The notes: generated by a model from the letters alone, not told the origin. A DNA stretch of 64,000 nucleotides from Christensenella sp034926635 (GCA_034926635.1 JAYFQX010000013.1:35251-99250); one strand, 5' to 3'. Positions 40,702 to 50,141 are shown, counted from the stretch's first letter. Made by a program: numbers and translations.

Positions 40702-41445
40702 ATGAAGAGAATATTATGTTTTATTTTATTTTTAACACTTTTGCTGGTTCCTGTCCTTGGCATGGCGGAAGCCGATGTCATCGCATCCGGCGATAAAAGC
40801 GATACCGTTGCCCTTGTTCAGCAGCGTCTGCGCGATTTAGGTTATCTTAACTATCGTCCCACCGGAAAATTCAGTGATATGACGCAGGCAGCCGTTCAAC
40901 GTTTCCAGCAGCAAAACGGGATTGCCGCCGATGGACAAATTGGAACAGAAACCTATAATGCGCTGTTTGCCGATACTGCGATACGTGCCGGCAGTAATAC
41001 AAAAATAAAAAAGGTCTCAGGATCGGCTTTTAATGGCAAGATGCAAACGCATGGCGTTTTAGGATCATGGGAAACCATTCAAGGCTCCATTCCCGCAGGC
41101 ACAAGTATTTCAGTTATCGATTATAATACAGGAAATAGTTTTACCATGATCCGCACAGGGGGCGTAAACTGCGCACAAGTTGTTCCCGCAACTGCGCAGG
41201 ATTATCAAGTTTACCTCGCCGCTTTTGGAGGCGAAGGCACATGGGAACACCGCGCTGTGCTTGTTACCATTGGTAGTGACGTCTATGCTGCGTCTCTCTT
41301 TGGCATGCCGACAGGCGGAGATGATATTTCGGGAAGTGGTATGAAAGGCTATACCACGCTTTATTTTAATAACAGCCGAACCGATCTTTTTTCGTTGGCA
41401 GATGAAGAACATATTCTTGCAATCAGCAGAGCAGCCGGAGAATAA
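40702..41445 (+). CDS. Secreted peptidoglycan-binding protein
   Basis: 247 residues. The signal peptide is about 1-23 (cleavage near GMAEA). A PG_binding_1 domain (about 30-90) has GDKSDTVALVQQRLRDLGYL and QAAVQRFQQQNGIAADGQIG. The C-terminal 150 residues (SWETIQGSIPAGTSISVIDY and onwards) form a beta-rich domain I do not recognise, without a visible catalytic Cys-His motif of L,D-transpeptidases. It probably acts at the cell wall. No strong ribosome site is seen (AGTAAA..ATTATG). Confidence 0.85.
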   Translation: MKRILCFILFLTLLLVPVLGMAEADVIASGDKSDTVALVQQRLRDLGYLNYRPTGKFSDMTQAAVQRFQQQNGIAADGQIGTETYNALFADTAIRAGSNTKIKKVSGSAFNGKMQTHGVLGSWETIQGSIPAGTSISVIDYNTGNSFTMIRTGGVNCAQVVPATAQDYQVYLAAFGGEGTWEHRAVLVTIGSDVYAASLFGMPTGGDDISGSGMKGYTTLYFNNSRTDLFSLADEEHILAISRAAGE

Positions 41446-41458
41446 AAATACACGCAAA

Positions 41459-41497
41459 AAAACTCTCCTTTCTTTTTCAGAATGGAGAGTTTTTTAT
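41459..41497. terminator. Bidirectional terminator between converging genes
   Basis: AAAAACTCTCC pairs with GGAGAGTTTTT around a 15-nt loop, with A and T runs on both sides. Confidence 0.8.
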
Positions 41498-41510
41498 AAT
41501 GAAACCTATT

Positions 41511-43337
41511 TTAATTTCCCTGAAGATACCACTTTTCGATATTTCCAAACACCATATTCTGTCGTGGATCTGTAATTCCTTTGATCGTCTCCTCGCAAAT
41601 GATGGAATTCATTCTGTAATAAAGCCCAATTTGCGGCAAACGTTCGATCAAAAGTTTTTGAAGATTGCCGTATGCCTCTTTTATGCCATCTTCTGTAAAT
41701 GCGTTGCTGCAGGCTGCTATCGCGTCCGTGATTTCCTGGCTATTTACAGCATTATAATTTCCCGATCCGCCTGGATTGAATAAAAAGGAAAGATCTGGGT
41801 TTTCACTTAAATAATAGCTACAATAAGCAAGCTCATAATTGCCGTTTTGCAGGTTGCCGTAATAGGTTACCTCGTCCTGTTCCTCCACCGTCACTGTAAT
41901 GCCAATTTTTTCAAGTTGTTTTTTAATAGCTTTCGCAGCTTCCATCCGATAAGAAAGCTCCCTGTCTTTTGGCACGATAAGCTTAAGCTCTAGTACGTTT
42001 CCCGTCTCGTCTTCATCGGTACGATAGCCTGCGGCGCGCAGGTATTCCCTTGCCGTACCCATGTTGTCATCCTGTTTATACTTGGAGTCGTAAGCATAAA
42101 AATCAGATGCAATCGGCATATTGGCCGGAACCGCATGGTTCAGCAATACGGTAGAAATAATCTCCTTACGGTCTATTGCATAGGTGATTGCCTGACGCAC
42201 ATTTAAATCTCCAAGCTTATAAGAGCCCAGGTTTGGCAAAAGACAATCATAATAATTTGTCATATAATCCACAACCTGCGTTTTGCCTGCCGTTTTATAA
42301 TTCCCTGCATACAAAACGTTCGTCGTGATCAAATCAAGAAGGCTGGTTTCCAGATCATCAATTTTTGCGCTGCTGCCGGTAACGGCTTTCGCCACGATCC
42401 GTTCAATGTACGGGCTTCCGCCCCACCATGCCTCATTTATTCCCATTATCATCTGCGAATTCGGTTCATAACCTTCGACTTTATATACGCCAGTCCCCAC
42501 CGGGACATCGCTTGCTTCATAGAGCGTTGCACTCACAACCGGGAAACACATAAAATAAAGTGCTTCCATCCCGGGCTTTGTCATAGTGATCCGCAAGGTA
42601 TATTGGTCAACTTTATCCACGCTTGCTACAAGATCATTGTACGCAGCATAACGATTTGATTGCGGCAACTCTACGGTTTCGCTGGCACCGGGAGACGCGC
42701 TTTCTTCCGGTGACTGTGAAGCAGTCTCTTGCGACTGACTCGCGGAAGCCTGTGCTGGCTGTTCCTCCGGTGATGTTGTCTCCGTTCCGTCCCCGCCACT
42801 TTCCGGGACAGTACTGGGCACCGGCTCCGGCGAGACCGTCAGGTCGTTCACGGCCACCTGCTTCCCTGTAAGCGCCAACACACGATTTAGGCTGTAAATA
42901 ACATCATCAACCTGAAATGGCGTACTGCCATCCTGAAAAACAAGGTTTTGACGCAAATGGAACGTATAGACCGTGCCGGTTTCATCTACTTCCCACGATT
43001 CCGCAAGTCCCGGCTGCGGCTTTCCGCTCGCGTCAAGACGCACAGGCGAATCGTATACCAACGATAAAAGATTAATTAAATCTTCATCTACTGCCAAAAG
43101 CGGGTCAAAACTTTCTATTACAGCGGGCATCGCAATAAATATCTCTCCTCCGCGCTGTGGTTGTGCCGATGCTGTTGCAGTGGCACCCGGCGAGACTACC
43201 GGAGTCGGCGTCGAGGAAGCAATAGTCGCCGTTCCTGTCCCTGTCGTGCCGCATGCAGCAAGAAGCATCGCCGCGGCCAGTATCATCGCAACGACAGTAG
43301 TTTTAACCCATTTCATAATATTCTTTATATTTTTCAT
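41511..43337 (-). CDS. Peptide/nickel ABC transporter substrate-binding lipoprotein (family 5)
   Basis: 608 residues with lipobox LLAAC (about Cys29). The SBP_bac_5 fold has LAESWEVDETGTVYTFHLRQ, LVFQDGSTPFQVDDVIYSLN, MGINEAWWGGSPYIERI and DLNVRQAITYAIDRKEII. An unusual Ser/Pro/Glu-rich insertion of about 60 residues (about 152-212) sits inside domain I, before NRYAAYNDLVASV. No permease or ATPase genes adjoin it, so it may work with a distant transporter. The start is uncertain: the ATG at 43337 overlaps the upstream gene by 35 bp; an ATG at 43316 is possible. Confidence 0.88.
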   Translation of the reverse strand: MKNIKNIMKWVKTTVVAMILAAAMLLAACGTTGTGTATIASSTPTPVVSPGATATASAQPQRGGEIFIAMPAVIESFDPLLAVDEDLINLLSLVYDSPVRLDASGKPQPGLAESWEVDETGTVYTFHLRQNLVFQDGSTPFQVDDVIYSLNRVLALTGKQVAVNDLTVSPEPVPSTVPESGGDGTETTSPEEQPAQASASQSQETASQSPEESASPGASETVELPQSNRYAAYNDLVASVDKVDQYTLRITMTKPGMEALYFMCFPVVSATLYEASDVPVGTGVYKVEGYEPNSQMIMGINEAWWGGSPYIERIVAKAVTGSSAKIDDLETSLLDLITTNVLYAGNYKTAGKTQVVDYMTNYYDCLLPNLGSYKLGDLNVRQAITYAIDRKEIISTVLLNHAVPANMPIASDFYAYDSKYKQDDNMGTAREYLRAAGYRTDEDETGNVLELKLIVPKDRELSYRMEAAKAIKKQLEKIGITVTVEEQDEVTYYGNLQNGNYELAYCSYYLSENPDLSFLFNPGGSGNYNAVNSQEITDAIAACSNAFTEDGIKEAYGNLQKLLIERLPQIGLYYRMNSIICEETIKGITDPRQNMVFGNIEKWYLQGN

Positions 43338-43902
43338 ATGCTTTTGTTACCTTTTTTACGTAATTGTCAGTTTCTTCGTAAGGAATATTGGTCAGCTGCT
43401 TCCCATCCGAAGAATACTCCGGATTTTCCAGCCATTGCTGAACCTTGTTATGCCCCGCATTATAGGCGGCCATCATGATCGGTAAATCACCACTAAAACG
43501 TTCTTTTAAAAAGCTTAAATACCAGCATCCGAGTCTGATATTGGTTTCCGGGTCAAAGAGCATATCGCTTGTAAAATTTTCCATTCCAATTTTTTCTGAG
43601 GCCCATTGCCCGGTCTCCGGCATAATCTGCATCAGACCGATTGCCCCCGCACCAGATTCTGCATCCGGTCGGAATCCGCTTTCTGTTTTGATCACCGCCG
43701 CGACAAAATAAGGATCCAGCTCATATTCATTTGCATATTTTAAAATCAGGTCTTCATAATCGAGTGGATAATCGGCTTTTGTTTCCAGATTACCCGTGAT
43801 GTATAATGCGCCGAAGACGGCGCATACCGCGACCGCGATACATATCACGGCTATTACAATCTTTTTTCCGTTATTTTTTGGTCTTCCCGTTCTGCCCATC
43901 AT
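43303..43902 (-). CDS. Membrane-anchored lytic transglycosylase
   Basis: 199 residues. One N-terminal membrane anchor (about 15-35), then an SLT/lysozyme-like domain with catalytic glutamate in IKTESGFRPDAESGAGAIGLMQ-type sequence (KTESGF; GAIGLMQIMP), LFDPETNIRLG and MMAAYNAGHNKV. It cleaves glycan strands of peptidoglycan outside the membrane. It overlaps coaE by 32 bp upstream. Confidence 0.92.
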   Translation of the reverse strand: MMGRTGRPKNNGKKIVIAVICIAVAVCAVFGALYITGNLETKADYPLDYEDLILKYANEYELDPYFVAAVIKTESGFRPDAESGAGAIGLMQIMPETGQWASEKIGMENFTSDMLFDPETNIRLGCWYLSFLKERFSGDLPIMMAAYNAGHNKVQQWLENPEYSSDGKQLTNIPYEETDNYVKKVTKAYEKYKEYYEMG

Positions 43903-44485
43903 ATAATTCCTTTACTCGTTTTCTGAGATCAGCGACCGTGCCTTCATTTTTCAATAAATAATCGGCATATTGCTCCAACTCTTTTTCAGGCGTTTGGTTT
44001 TTAAGCCTGTCTGCGGCGCTATGCGCGTCAATGCCGTCCCGTTCCTGAATACGCTCCCTGTTTTTCTCTCCCGCTTCTACAAGCCATATCTCGCTACATA
44101 GCCGGTCAAGCCCTGTTTCGATAAGCAGCGCGCAGTCGATCACGATCGTTTGTGCTGCGGAACGTAAAAGCCGCGTCTGCACCTCTGCCAGCACCAGAGG
44201 ATGCAGGATGCCTTCCAGCGCCAAAAGTTCTTCCGGTCTGGAAAATACATATCTTCCAAGTTTTTGACGATCAAGGCTGCCGTCTTCCCGGAAAAAATCA
44301 TTGCCAAATCTCGTCCTTATTTTTTTATTTCCGAGCTGCCCCGGTTCACAAAAATCATGCGAGAGCTTATCTGCATCAATAATATCTGCGCCCAGCTCCC
44401 GCAAAACAGCAGCCGCCGTACTCTTTCCTGCACCGCTGTTTCCCGTCAATCCGATGATTCTTTTTGCTACTTTGCCTGCGCCCAT
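43871..44485 (-). CDS. coaE: Dephospho-CoA kinase
   Basis: The last step of coenzyme A synthesis. The start at 44485 was chosen (GAAAGGG upstream); it overlaps the polA stop by 19 bp, the polA-coaE pairing common in Firmicutes. The protein has 204 residues. The P-loop is GLTGNSGAGKST, followed by GADIIDADKLSHD, IVIDCALLIETGLD and the lid region. Cytoplasmic. Confidence 0.94.
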   Translation of the reverse strand: MGAGKVAKRIIGLTGNSGAGKSTAAAVLRELGADIIDADKLSHDFCEPGQLGNKKIRTRFGNDFFREDGSLDRQKLGRYVFSRPEELLALEGILHPLVLAEVQTRLLRSAAQTIVIDCALLIETGLDRLCSEIWLVEAGEKNRERIQERDGIDAHSAADRLKNQTPEKELEQYADYLLKNEGTVADLRKRVKELYDGQNGKTKK

Positions 44486-46989
44486 GTTTTCCCTTTCGCC
44501 ACGTTGACTGAAAGCGGAACGCTCATCTTGACAGCATTTTCCATACAATCGCGCAAAAGCTTTGCAACTGCGTCCGCTTCTTCGTTCTTTGCGTATAAGA
44601 TTAATTCGTCATGTACCTGCAAAACAAGCTTGGAATCATATGCGCCGTCTTTCAGTGCCCTTTGGACGTTATTCATTGCAATCTTAATAATATCCGCCGC
44701 ACTCCCCTGGATCGGCGTATTGAGCGCCGCACGTTCTCCAAAAGAACGGATATTATAATTCCCCGATGCAAGCTCCGGGATATAACGGATGCGTCCGCTG
44801 ATCGTACGCACAAAGCCATCTTTATGTGCCTTGGCGATGATCTCGTCCATATAACGACGTACACCTTGAAACTCCTCAAAATAACGTGCAATATAATCTG
44901 CCGCCTGTTTGCGCGTAATACCAAGGTTTCGCGCCAGTCCAAAATCGCTGATACCGTAAACAATCCCAAAGTTTACTGCCTTGGCGCTTGCACGTTCTTC
45001 TTTTGTGATCTCCTCAATATCTTTATGCAAAACCTCCGCAGCAGTCCGTGCGTGAATATCCTGTCCTTTTAAAAAGGCGTCTTTGAGCTGTTCGTCGCCT
45101 GCAATATCTGCAAGAATCCGTAATTCAATCTGCGAATAATCTGCCGAGAGAATGGTATACCCTTCCGGCGCGGGAAACGCGCTGCGAATATCGCTTGCCA
45201 TTGCGGATTTAATCGGAATGTTCTGCAAATTCGGCTCCACACTTGAAAGTCGTCCTGTGGCTGTGGCAGTCTGCAAAAATGTAGTATGAATCATTCCGCC
45301 GCGTATCAAAGCACGCAGCCCATCTACATAGGTACCTTTCAATTTGGTCAGCGTCCTGTACTCCATAATATAAGGAATGATCTCATGCTGGTCTTCCAGT
45401 TTCTCCAGCACTGCGATATCGGTGGAATAGCCGGTTTTTATCTTTTTTATTGCGGGAAGTCCCAGTTTTTCAAATAGAATTTCCGCGAGCTGCTTGGTGG
45501 AGCTGATATTAAACTTTTCTCCTGCTAATTCATAAATACGAGCAGTTAATTCGTCAATCTGTTTTCCGTATTTCGTTCCCAACGCCTCCAAAGCATCATT
45601 GGATACCAAAACACCCTGCGCTTCCATCTCGTATAAAACCCGCAACAAAGGAATTTCAATATCATAATAAACATGGGAAAGATCGTTCCTGTCAAGCGTT
45701 TCGCGTTGTTTTTCCGCAAGCGCATAGATCCCTGCCGCATTCTGAGGCTTATCCGCCCGGCGCATTACGCTTTCAAAATCGTATTTGGAATGTGACGGAT
45801 TGATCACCCAATCCGCAAGCATGATATCAAAATATTCTCCACGGGTCAGCGCACCGCCGCCCATAGTATGATCAAGGGATTTTATGTCATGCGCGATTAT
45901 GGTTTTTCCCTGAAGCCATGGCAACACCGCTTTTAAAATATCGTTGAAGTCATAACCCTCATCCAGCAATGTTTGCCGCGCCGGAATACGGTATTCCGTT
46001 TCTCCGTCTATCGCAAAGCAAAAACCGCCGCCCATATGTAACGCAACTTCACCAGCATCTTCAAACATGGATAATTCATCAAGCGAGAGTATTTCCGTTT
46101 TGGTCTCTGGCTTTTTTTCTTCGTTCATATCAAATCGTTTTAAAAACGAAGTAAAGTTATACTTTTCGCTCATTTGCCGCAAGCCCGCCATATCAAAGTC
46201 CGAAAACGTAAAATGATCAAGATCTTGCCGCAACGGCATATCCTTATTGATAGTCGCGAGCTGTTTGGATAAAAACGCAGAGTCTTTGCCGTTTACCAAT
46301 TTTTCATAGAGTTTGTTTTTAGGCAACGCATCCAAGTTTTCATAGAGATTCTCTATGGTCGGAAACTGTGCCAGCAATTTTAGAGCGGTTTTCTCTCCAA
46401 CGCCCGGGATCCCGGGAATATTATCCGAGGCATCGCCCATCAATCCTTTTAGATCGGTGATTTGCTGCGGCGTAATCCCCATTTCTTCCATCAAAGATTG
46501 GCGTGTCATCAATTTGGTATCCGTTACCCCTTTTTTGGTCAATACAACGTTTACATGATCGTCAATCAGCTGCAGCTCGTCCCTGTCTCCAGTGAAAACA
46601 AAAGATTCCATTCCCCGCTTTTCCGCCTGCAGGCTGAGCGCACCCAGAATGTCATCCGCTTCAAATCCGACTTCTTCGATATAATGCACGCCCACCATTG
46701 CAAGCGCATCTTTCAAAATAGGAAATTGTTCATTTAATTCGTCAGGCGTTTTTTTTCTCCCGGCTTTATATGCTTCAAACAAATTATGGCGGAACGTTTT
46801 TTCTTTCCTGTCAAACGCAACCGCCACATGGTTGGGCTTATATTCCTCTACAATGCGGAACAACATGGTAAAAAAGCCGTATACCGCGTTGGTATGCCGT
46901 TTTTCTTTATCCATCATGGTAGTGGGAAGCGCCCAATATGCTCGATGCACCAAGCTGTTCCCGTCAATTGCCAATAATCTATCCGCCAT
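44467..46989 (-). CDS. polA: DNA polymerase I
   Basis: The start at 46989 (AAAGGG upstream) opens with MADRLLAIDGNSLVHRAYWA; 840 residues. The 5'-3' exonuclease domain (1-290) has FVFTGDRDELQL and GIPGVGEKTALKLL. The middle domain (about 295-465) lacks the DxE metal motif of active proofreaders (FAIDGE), as in Bacillus enzymes. The polymerase domain has motif A LSADYSQIELR, motif B KAVNFGIVYGIS and motif C LQVHDEL. It acts in repair and Okazaki fragment processing. Confidence 0.97.
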   Translation of the reverse strand: MADRLLAIDGNSLVHRAYWALPTTMMDKEKRHTNAVYGFFTMLFRIVEEYKPNHVAVAFDRKEKTFRHNLFEAYKAGRKKTPDELNEQFPILKDALAMVGVHYIEEVGFEADDILGALSLQAEKRGMESFVFTGDRDELQLIDDHVNVVLTKKGVTDTKLMTRQSLMEEMGITPQQITDLKGLMGDASDNIPGIPGVGEKTALKLLAQFPTIENLYENLDALPKNKLYEKLVNGKDSAFLSKQLATINKDMPLRQDLDHFTFSDFDMAGLRQMSEKYNFTSFLKRFDMNEEKKPETKTEILSLDELSMFEDAGEVALHMGGGFCFAIDGETEYRIPARQTLLDEGYDFNDILKAVLPWLQGKTIIAHDIKSLDHTMGGGALTRGEYFDIMLADWVINPSHSKYDFESVMRRADKPQNAAGIYALAEKQRETLDRNDLSHVYYDIEIPLLRVLYEMEAQGVLVSNDALEALGTKYGKQIDELTARIYELAGEKFNISSTKQLAEILFEKLGLPAIKKIKTGYSTDIAVLEKLEDQHEIIPYIMEYRTLTKLKGTYVDGLRALIRGGMIHTTFLQTATATGRLSSVEPNLQNIPIKSAMASDIRSAFPAPEGYTILSADYSQIELRILADIAGDEQLKDAFLKGQDIHARTAAEVLHKDIEEITKEERASAKAVNFGIVYGISDFGLARNLGITRKQAADYIARYFEEFQGVRRYMDEIIAKAHKDGFVRTISGRIRYIPELASGNYNIRSFGERAALNTPIQGSAADIIKIAMNNVQRALKDGAYDSKLVLQVHDELILYAKNEEADAVAKLLRDCMENAVKMSVPLSVNVAKGKTWAQAK

Positions 46990-47318
46990 TTTATACCCTT
47001 TCACTGTGCTGCGTTTTGCCGCCAATTCTGATATCCTTATTTTTCTATTCAATTATCAACACATTTTATCATGTTTACCGGTTAAAATCAAACTGTCAAA
47101 CATTTGCATGGCACTCCTGTCTGAACCCGCAAAGGTGCTCCCACCGAAAGATATTCCAAAAAATTTCGGCGCTTTTCCCCTAGCCGTTCTTTGGATAACA
47201 AGATCTGCTGTTTTTGTTTTTCCATACTATAAGCGCTGAAAATACTCCATACGATTCATCTCCCGCTGTAAAAACAAAGATGTATTTTTTTATGACTGAT
47301 AAAAATATTTTTTCTTTC
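46990..47318. other. Gene-free stretch upstream of polA
   Basis: About 330 bp. It should contain the polA promoter. A minus-strand 45-codon frame starting near 47226 (begins MEKQKQQILLSKERLG) is visible without a good ribosome site; I cannot support it as a gene. Confidence 0.4.
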
Positions 47319-47377
47319 TTGACAAAACAAATTGTAATTGATATTGTTACAGTATAAATGTTACTAAATTTGTAACA
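47319..47377 (+). promoter_or_regulatory. Promoter and TGTTAC repeats upstream of the rhodanese gene
   Basis: -35 TTGACA (47319-47324), 17 bp, -10 TATTGT (47342-47347). Overlapping and following it are TGTTACA (47345), TGTTAC (47359) and TGTAACA (47371); the outer two form an inverted repeat. This looks like a repressor-binding region; the regulator is unknown. Confidence 0.55.
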
Positions 47378-47392
47378 GTAAAGGAGAAAAAA

Positions 47393-47824
47393 ATGAAACG
47401 TATTACACTTTTTCTGATAACCGTATTATCAGCAGCCATGATCTTTACAGGATGCGCACAACCAAACAATACAGCTTCTTCCACCGGCACGGCGGATGAA
47501 AAAAGTTCTTCTAAGCAGGCTTTTCAGATCATTGCGGCCGACGAAGCTAAAAAAATGATGGATGAGGGTAATGTGACAATTATCGACGTGCGTCGGAAGG
47601 ACGAATACGATGCCGGGCATATTAAAGATGCCATCCTCATTTCAAATGAATCTATCGGAGATACCGCGCCTGCGGAACTTCCGGACAAAGATGCTGTACT
47701 ACTGGTATATTGCCGTACGGGCATCCGCGCCAAAGAAGCATCCCAAAAGCTTGCGGACCTTGGATATACCCACGTTTATGATTTCGGCGGCATTACAGAT
47801 TGGCCATACGACATTGTAAAATAA
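47393..47824 (+). CDS. Rhodanese-like lipoprotein
   Basis: 143 residues. Lipobox IFTGC (Cys21), a Ser/Thr linker, then a single rhodanese domain (about 45-143) with IDVRRKDEYDAGHIKDAI and the active-site loop VYCRTGIRAKEA (Cys about 110). It would transfer sulfane sulfur outside the membrane. AAAGGAG precedes the ATG. It has its own promoter with TGTTAC repeats, suggesting a specific inducer, perhaps a sulfur species. Confidence 0.9.
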   Translation: MKRITLFLITVLSAAMIFTGCAQPNNTASSTGTADEKSSSKQAFQIIAADEAKKMMDEGNVTIIDVRRKDEYDAGHIKDAILISNESIGDTAPAELPDKDAVLLVYCRTGIRAKEASQKLADLGYTHVYDFGGITDWPYDIVK

Positions 47825-48148
47825 CAAATGTAATCCTAACAAAATAAGGGCAATGATTTTTGTGTTACCTCGCCCGCAATGGTTTATCATTATCATAAAA
47901 AAGGCGTATGTTCTTAACAGGCAGCATATCAAAGATGTTTTGCACTTTCCTTCCCGAGACTTTAGGGCGGTTTCAATGATATATTCGGCGCGACAGATGG
48001 TTTTCAGAGAGCTGTTTTTCCCACAAGCGTTTCAGCCGCCGGTGCAGTCCAAAGAAGCCGCCATTGTGTACGCATCCGTATCTTTTTACCGATTGATGTT
48101 ATATTTGTCAGGCTCACTTAATCTGAAGTAAGAAAGGAATAAAAACAT
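47825..48148. other. Gene-poor stretch between rhodanese and SDR genes
   Basis: 324 bp. A 92-codon frame (47853-48131) covers most of it behind AAGGGCA, but its sequence has no family features and no homology I recognise; I regard it as doubtful. The SDR ribosome site (AGAAAGGAA) is at the right edge. Confidence 0.4.
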
Positions 48149-48895
48149 ATGAGACTCGAAAATAAAATAGCTGTAATTACCGGCGCCTCCAGAGGAATTG
48201 GATTTTCCGTTGCTGAGGCTTTCATCCGTGAAGGCGCGAAAGTCGCTTTGTGTGGCAGTCGCCCGGAATCAGCGGAAAAGGCCGCATTTCAGTTATTGGA
48301 GCGCTACCCCCATGCAGCAATTCTTCCGATCGGCGTAGATGTGACCAACGGCGGAGCAATTCGCGAAATGGTGTCGTTCGTTGTGCAAAAATGGGGATAT
48401 ATTGATATCCTGGTAAATAATGCCGGGGTTACCAGTACGAAACAAATCTTTGATATGACAGATGAAGATTTTGACCGCGTGATTCGCATTAACTTATCCG
48501 GTCCGTTCAAATGTACCAGAGAGGTTGCGAAAATCATGAGACAGCACGGTGGCAGCATTATCAACACCAGTTCTATGGTTGGAACCTATGGTGGCAGAAT
48601 GCAAACCGCTTATTCTTCTTCTAAATTTGGAATCAACGGTCTTACAAAATCCTGCGCAAAAGAACTTGGTGCTTACGGCATCCGCGTTAATGCCGTAGCC
48701 CCCGGCGTGGTTGCTACCGATATGATGAAACATTCGGTAACCGATCAAATGCTGGATGGTTTAAAACACATGACGCCGCTTGGACGTGCCGCAGGCCCTG
48801 ATGAGCTTGCTGGCGCATATGTTTATCTTGCTTCTGAGGAAGCGAGTTTTACAACCGGAACTATCATCCATGTTGACGGTGGAATCGTCATGTAG
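48149..48895 (+). CDS. Short-chain dehydrogenase/reductase (FabG-like)
   Basis: 248 residues. The NAD(P) motif is TGASRGIGFSVAE (about 10-22); LVNNAG is near 90; the catalytic tetrad region is INTSSMVGTYGGRMQTAYSSSKFG (Ser, Tyr-X3-Lys); C-terminal GRAAGPDELAGAYVYLAS and TGTIIHVDGG. Cys40-Gly-Ser-Arg after beta-2 suggests NADP(H) preference. The substrate is unknown; it is isolated from fatty-acid genes, so a general 3-oxoacyl or sugar/steroid-type ketone reductase remains open. Confidence 0.9.
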   Translation: MRLENKIAVITGASRGIGFSVAEAFIREGAKVALCGSRPESAEKAAFQLLERYPHAAILPIGVDVTNGGAIREMVSFVVQKWGYIDILVNNAGVTSTKQIFDMTDEDFDRVIRINLSGPFKCTREVAKIMRQHGGSIINTSSMVGTYGGRMQTAYSSSKFGINGLTKSCAKELGAYGIRVNAVAPGVVATDMMKHSVTDQMLDGLKHMTPLGRAAGPDELAGAYVYLASEEASFTTGTIIHVDGGIVM

Positions 48896-48967
48896 CAGTT
48901 TGTTTCTGCATTTTTCTGTCTCATATAAAAAGCCGGGTTTCTCGACTTTTTGTGATATTCGTACACA

Positions 48968-49648
48968 TTATCTAATAAGCATCGCAAAAATAACCGTTAA
49001 GATCCCGGATACACCGATTGCGATACCGCTCATCGCGCCTTCCACCTCACCGATTTCCAATGCCTTTGTCGTACCGAGCGCATGACTGCAGGTGCCAATC
49101 GCTACACCAGCCGCAACCGGGCTTTTTACACGAAACATCTTAATCATCCACGGCGCTGCAATCGCCCCGATAATCCCTGTGACCACCACCGCCGCTACTG
49201 TGATAGACGGTATCCCTCCAAGCTGCTCAGAAACCCCCATTGCAATCGGTGTCGTGACCGATTTTGGAATCAGGGACGTCGTCATTACTGCATCCACCTG
49301 AAATAACCTGCACAGTCCATAAACGCTTCCCATTGAGGCAAGTGACCCTGCCGCACAACCGATAAGGATCGGCAAAAAATTCTTCTTCAGCAGCCATACC
49401 TGTCGATAAATAGAGAGCGCAAGCGCAGCCGTTGCCGGAATAAGAAAAAAGCTGATAAAGTCTCCACCCTTATTGTAATCCTCTAATGGTATTTGAAAAA
49501 TCTCTAAAAAAACAATGACCAATATCATAGCAATCATCAAAGGATTTGCCAGCGGAGATTTTATTTTACGGTTAATCCATATGCCGACCGCATACATGCC
49601 GATCGAAAGTACAATTCCGAAAAAAGGAGAAGCAATAAAATCATTCAT
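48968..49648 (-). CDS. lrgB: LrgB/CidB-family membrane protein
   Basis: 226 residues with 6-7 membrane segments. Conserved LrgB regions are SLIPKSVTTPIAMGVSEQLGG, AAPWMIKMFRVKSP and GTCSHALGTTKALE. It partners the LrgA-like protein encoded upstream (8-bp overlap). LrgAB/CidAB systems influence autolysis and export of small metabolites such as pyruvate. AAGGAG precedes the ATG. Confidence 0.92.
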   Translation of the reverse strand: MNDFIASPFFGIVLSIGMYAVGIWINRKIKSPLANPLMIAMILVIVFLEIFQIPLEDYNKGGDFISFFLIPATAALALSIYRQVWLLKKNFLPILIGCAAGSLASMGSVYGLCRLFQVDAVMTTSLIPKSVTTPIAMGVSEQLGGIPSITVAAVVVTGIIGAIAAPWMIKMFRVKSPVAAGVAIGTCSHALGTTKALEIGEVEGAMSGIAIGVSGILTVIFAMLIR

Positions 49649-50015
49649 CGCTTTTCTCCTTCCTCAGTTTATTTTGCAGCGCCATTACGCCTTTGACCGT
49701 ATATGCCGTTACAAAAAACGTAACAAAAGTAGAAATGCAACAAATTAACAAAAATGGCACTAAATTATCTTTAAGCAAATCAAATTGTTCGATGATGGCA
49801 ACTCCTGCCGGAATAAAAAAGAACGCCATGTTTTTGAGCAGAAAATCAGCGAACTTTTCAATATGACGTGTTTTGATTATTTTAACAAGCAATAACACAA
49901 ATAATAAAATCATACTGGTTACACTGGCTGGAATAGGGACCGGCAATATCAAAGAAAGTCCCTCGCCCGCAAGACAAACAGCAAGAATAATTCCAATCTG
50001 AAAAATACCCTTCAT
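49641..50015 (-). CDS. lrgA: LrgA/CidA-family holin-like membrane protein
   Basis: 124 residues from the ATG at 50015, four membrane segments (GIILAVCLAGEGLSLILP..., VTSMILLFVLLLVKII, FFIPAGVAIIEQFD, LICCISTFVTFFVTAY). The start is a compromise: AAAGGAG lies 13 nt upstream, and the promoter at 50054-50082 leaves no room for the earlier GTG. It forms an operon with lrgB; no LytSR-type two-component system is adjacent. Confidence 0.85.
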   Translation of the reverse strand: MKGIFQIGIILAVCLAGEGLSLILPVPIPASVTSMILLFVLLLVKIIKTRHIEKFADFLLKNMAFFFIPAGVAIIEQFDLLKDNLVPFLLICCISTFVTFFVTAYTVKGVMALQNKLRKEKSDE

Positions 50016-50053
50016 ACTAATTATGCTTCTCCTTTTTAAATTCACCCATTTGG

Positions 50054-50082
50054 ATTATAACCCTCAAGTCCGCGTGCTTCAA
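50054..50082 (-). promoter_or_regulatory. lrgAB promoter
   Basis: TTGAAG (50082-50077), 17 bp, TATAAT (50059-50054) on the minus strand, giving a leader of about 30 nt. Confidence 0.7.
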
Positions 50083-50093
50083 GTCTAAATACC

Positions 50094-50131
50094 AAAAAGC
50101 GGTCCGTTTCCAAAGAAACGAACCGCTTTTT
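50094..50131 (-). terminator. Terminator of the catalase gene
   Basis: AAAAAGCGGTTCGTTTC pairs with GAAACGGACCGCTTTTT (one mismatch) around a 4-nt loop; symmetric A/T runs. Confidence 0.85.
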
Positions 50132-50141
50132 ACCATAGCCT

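Noticed and set aside
47853..48131. 92-codon plus-strand frame between rhodanese and SDR genes
   Set aside because: Only a weak AAGGGCA site and no recognisable family features; kept only as a remark on the intergenic stretch.
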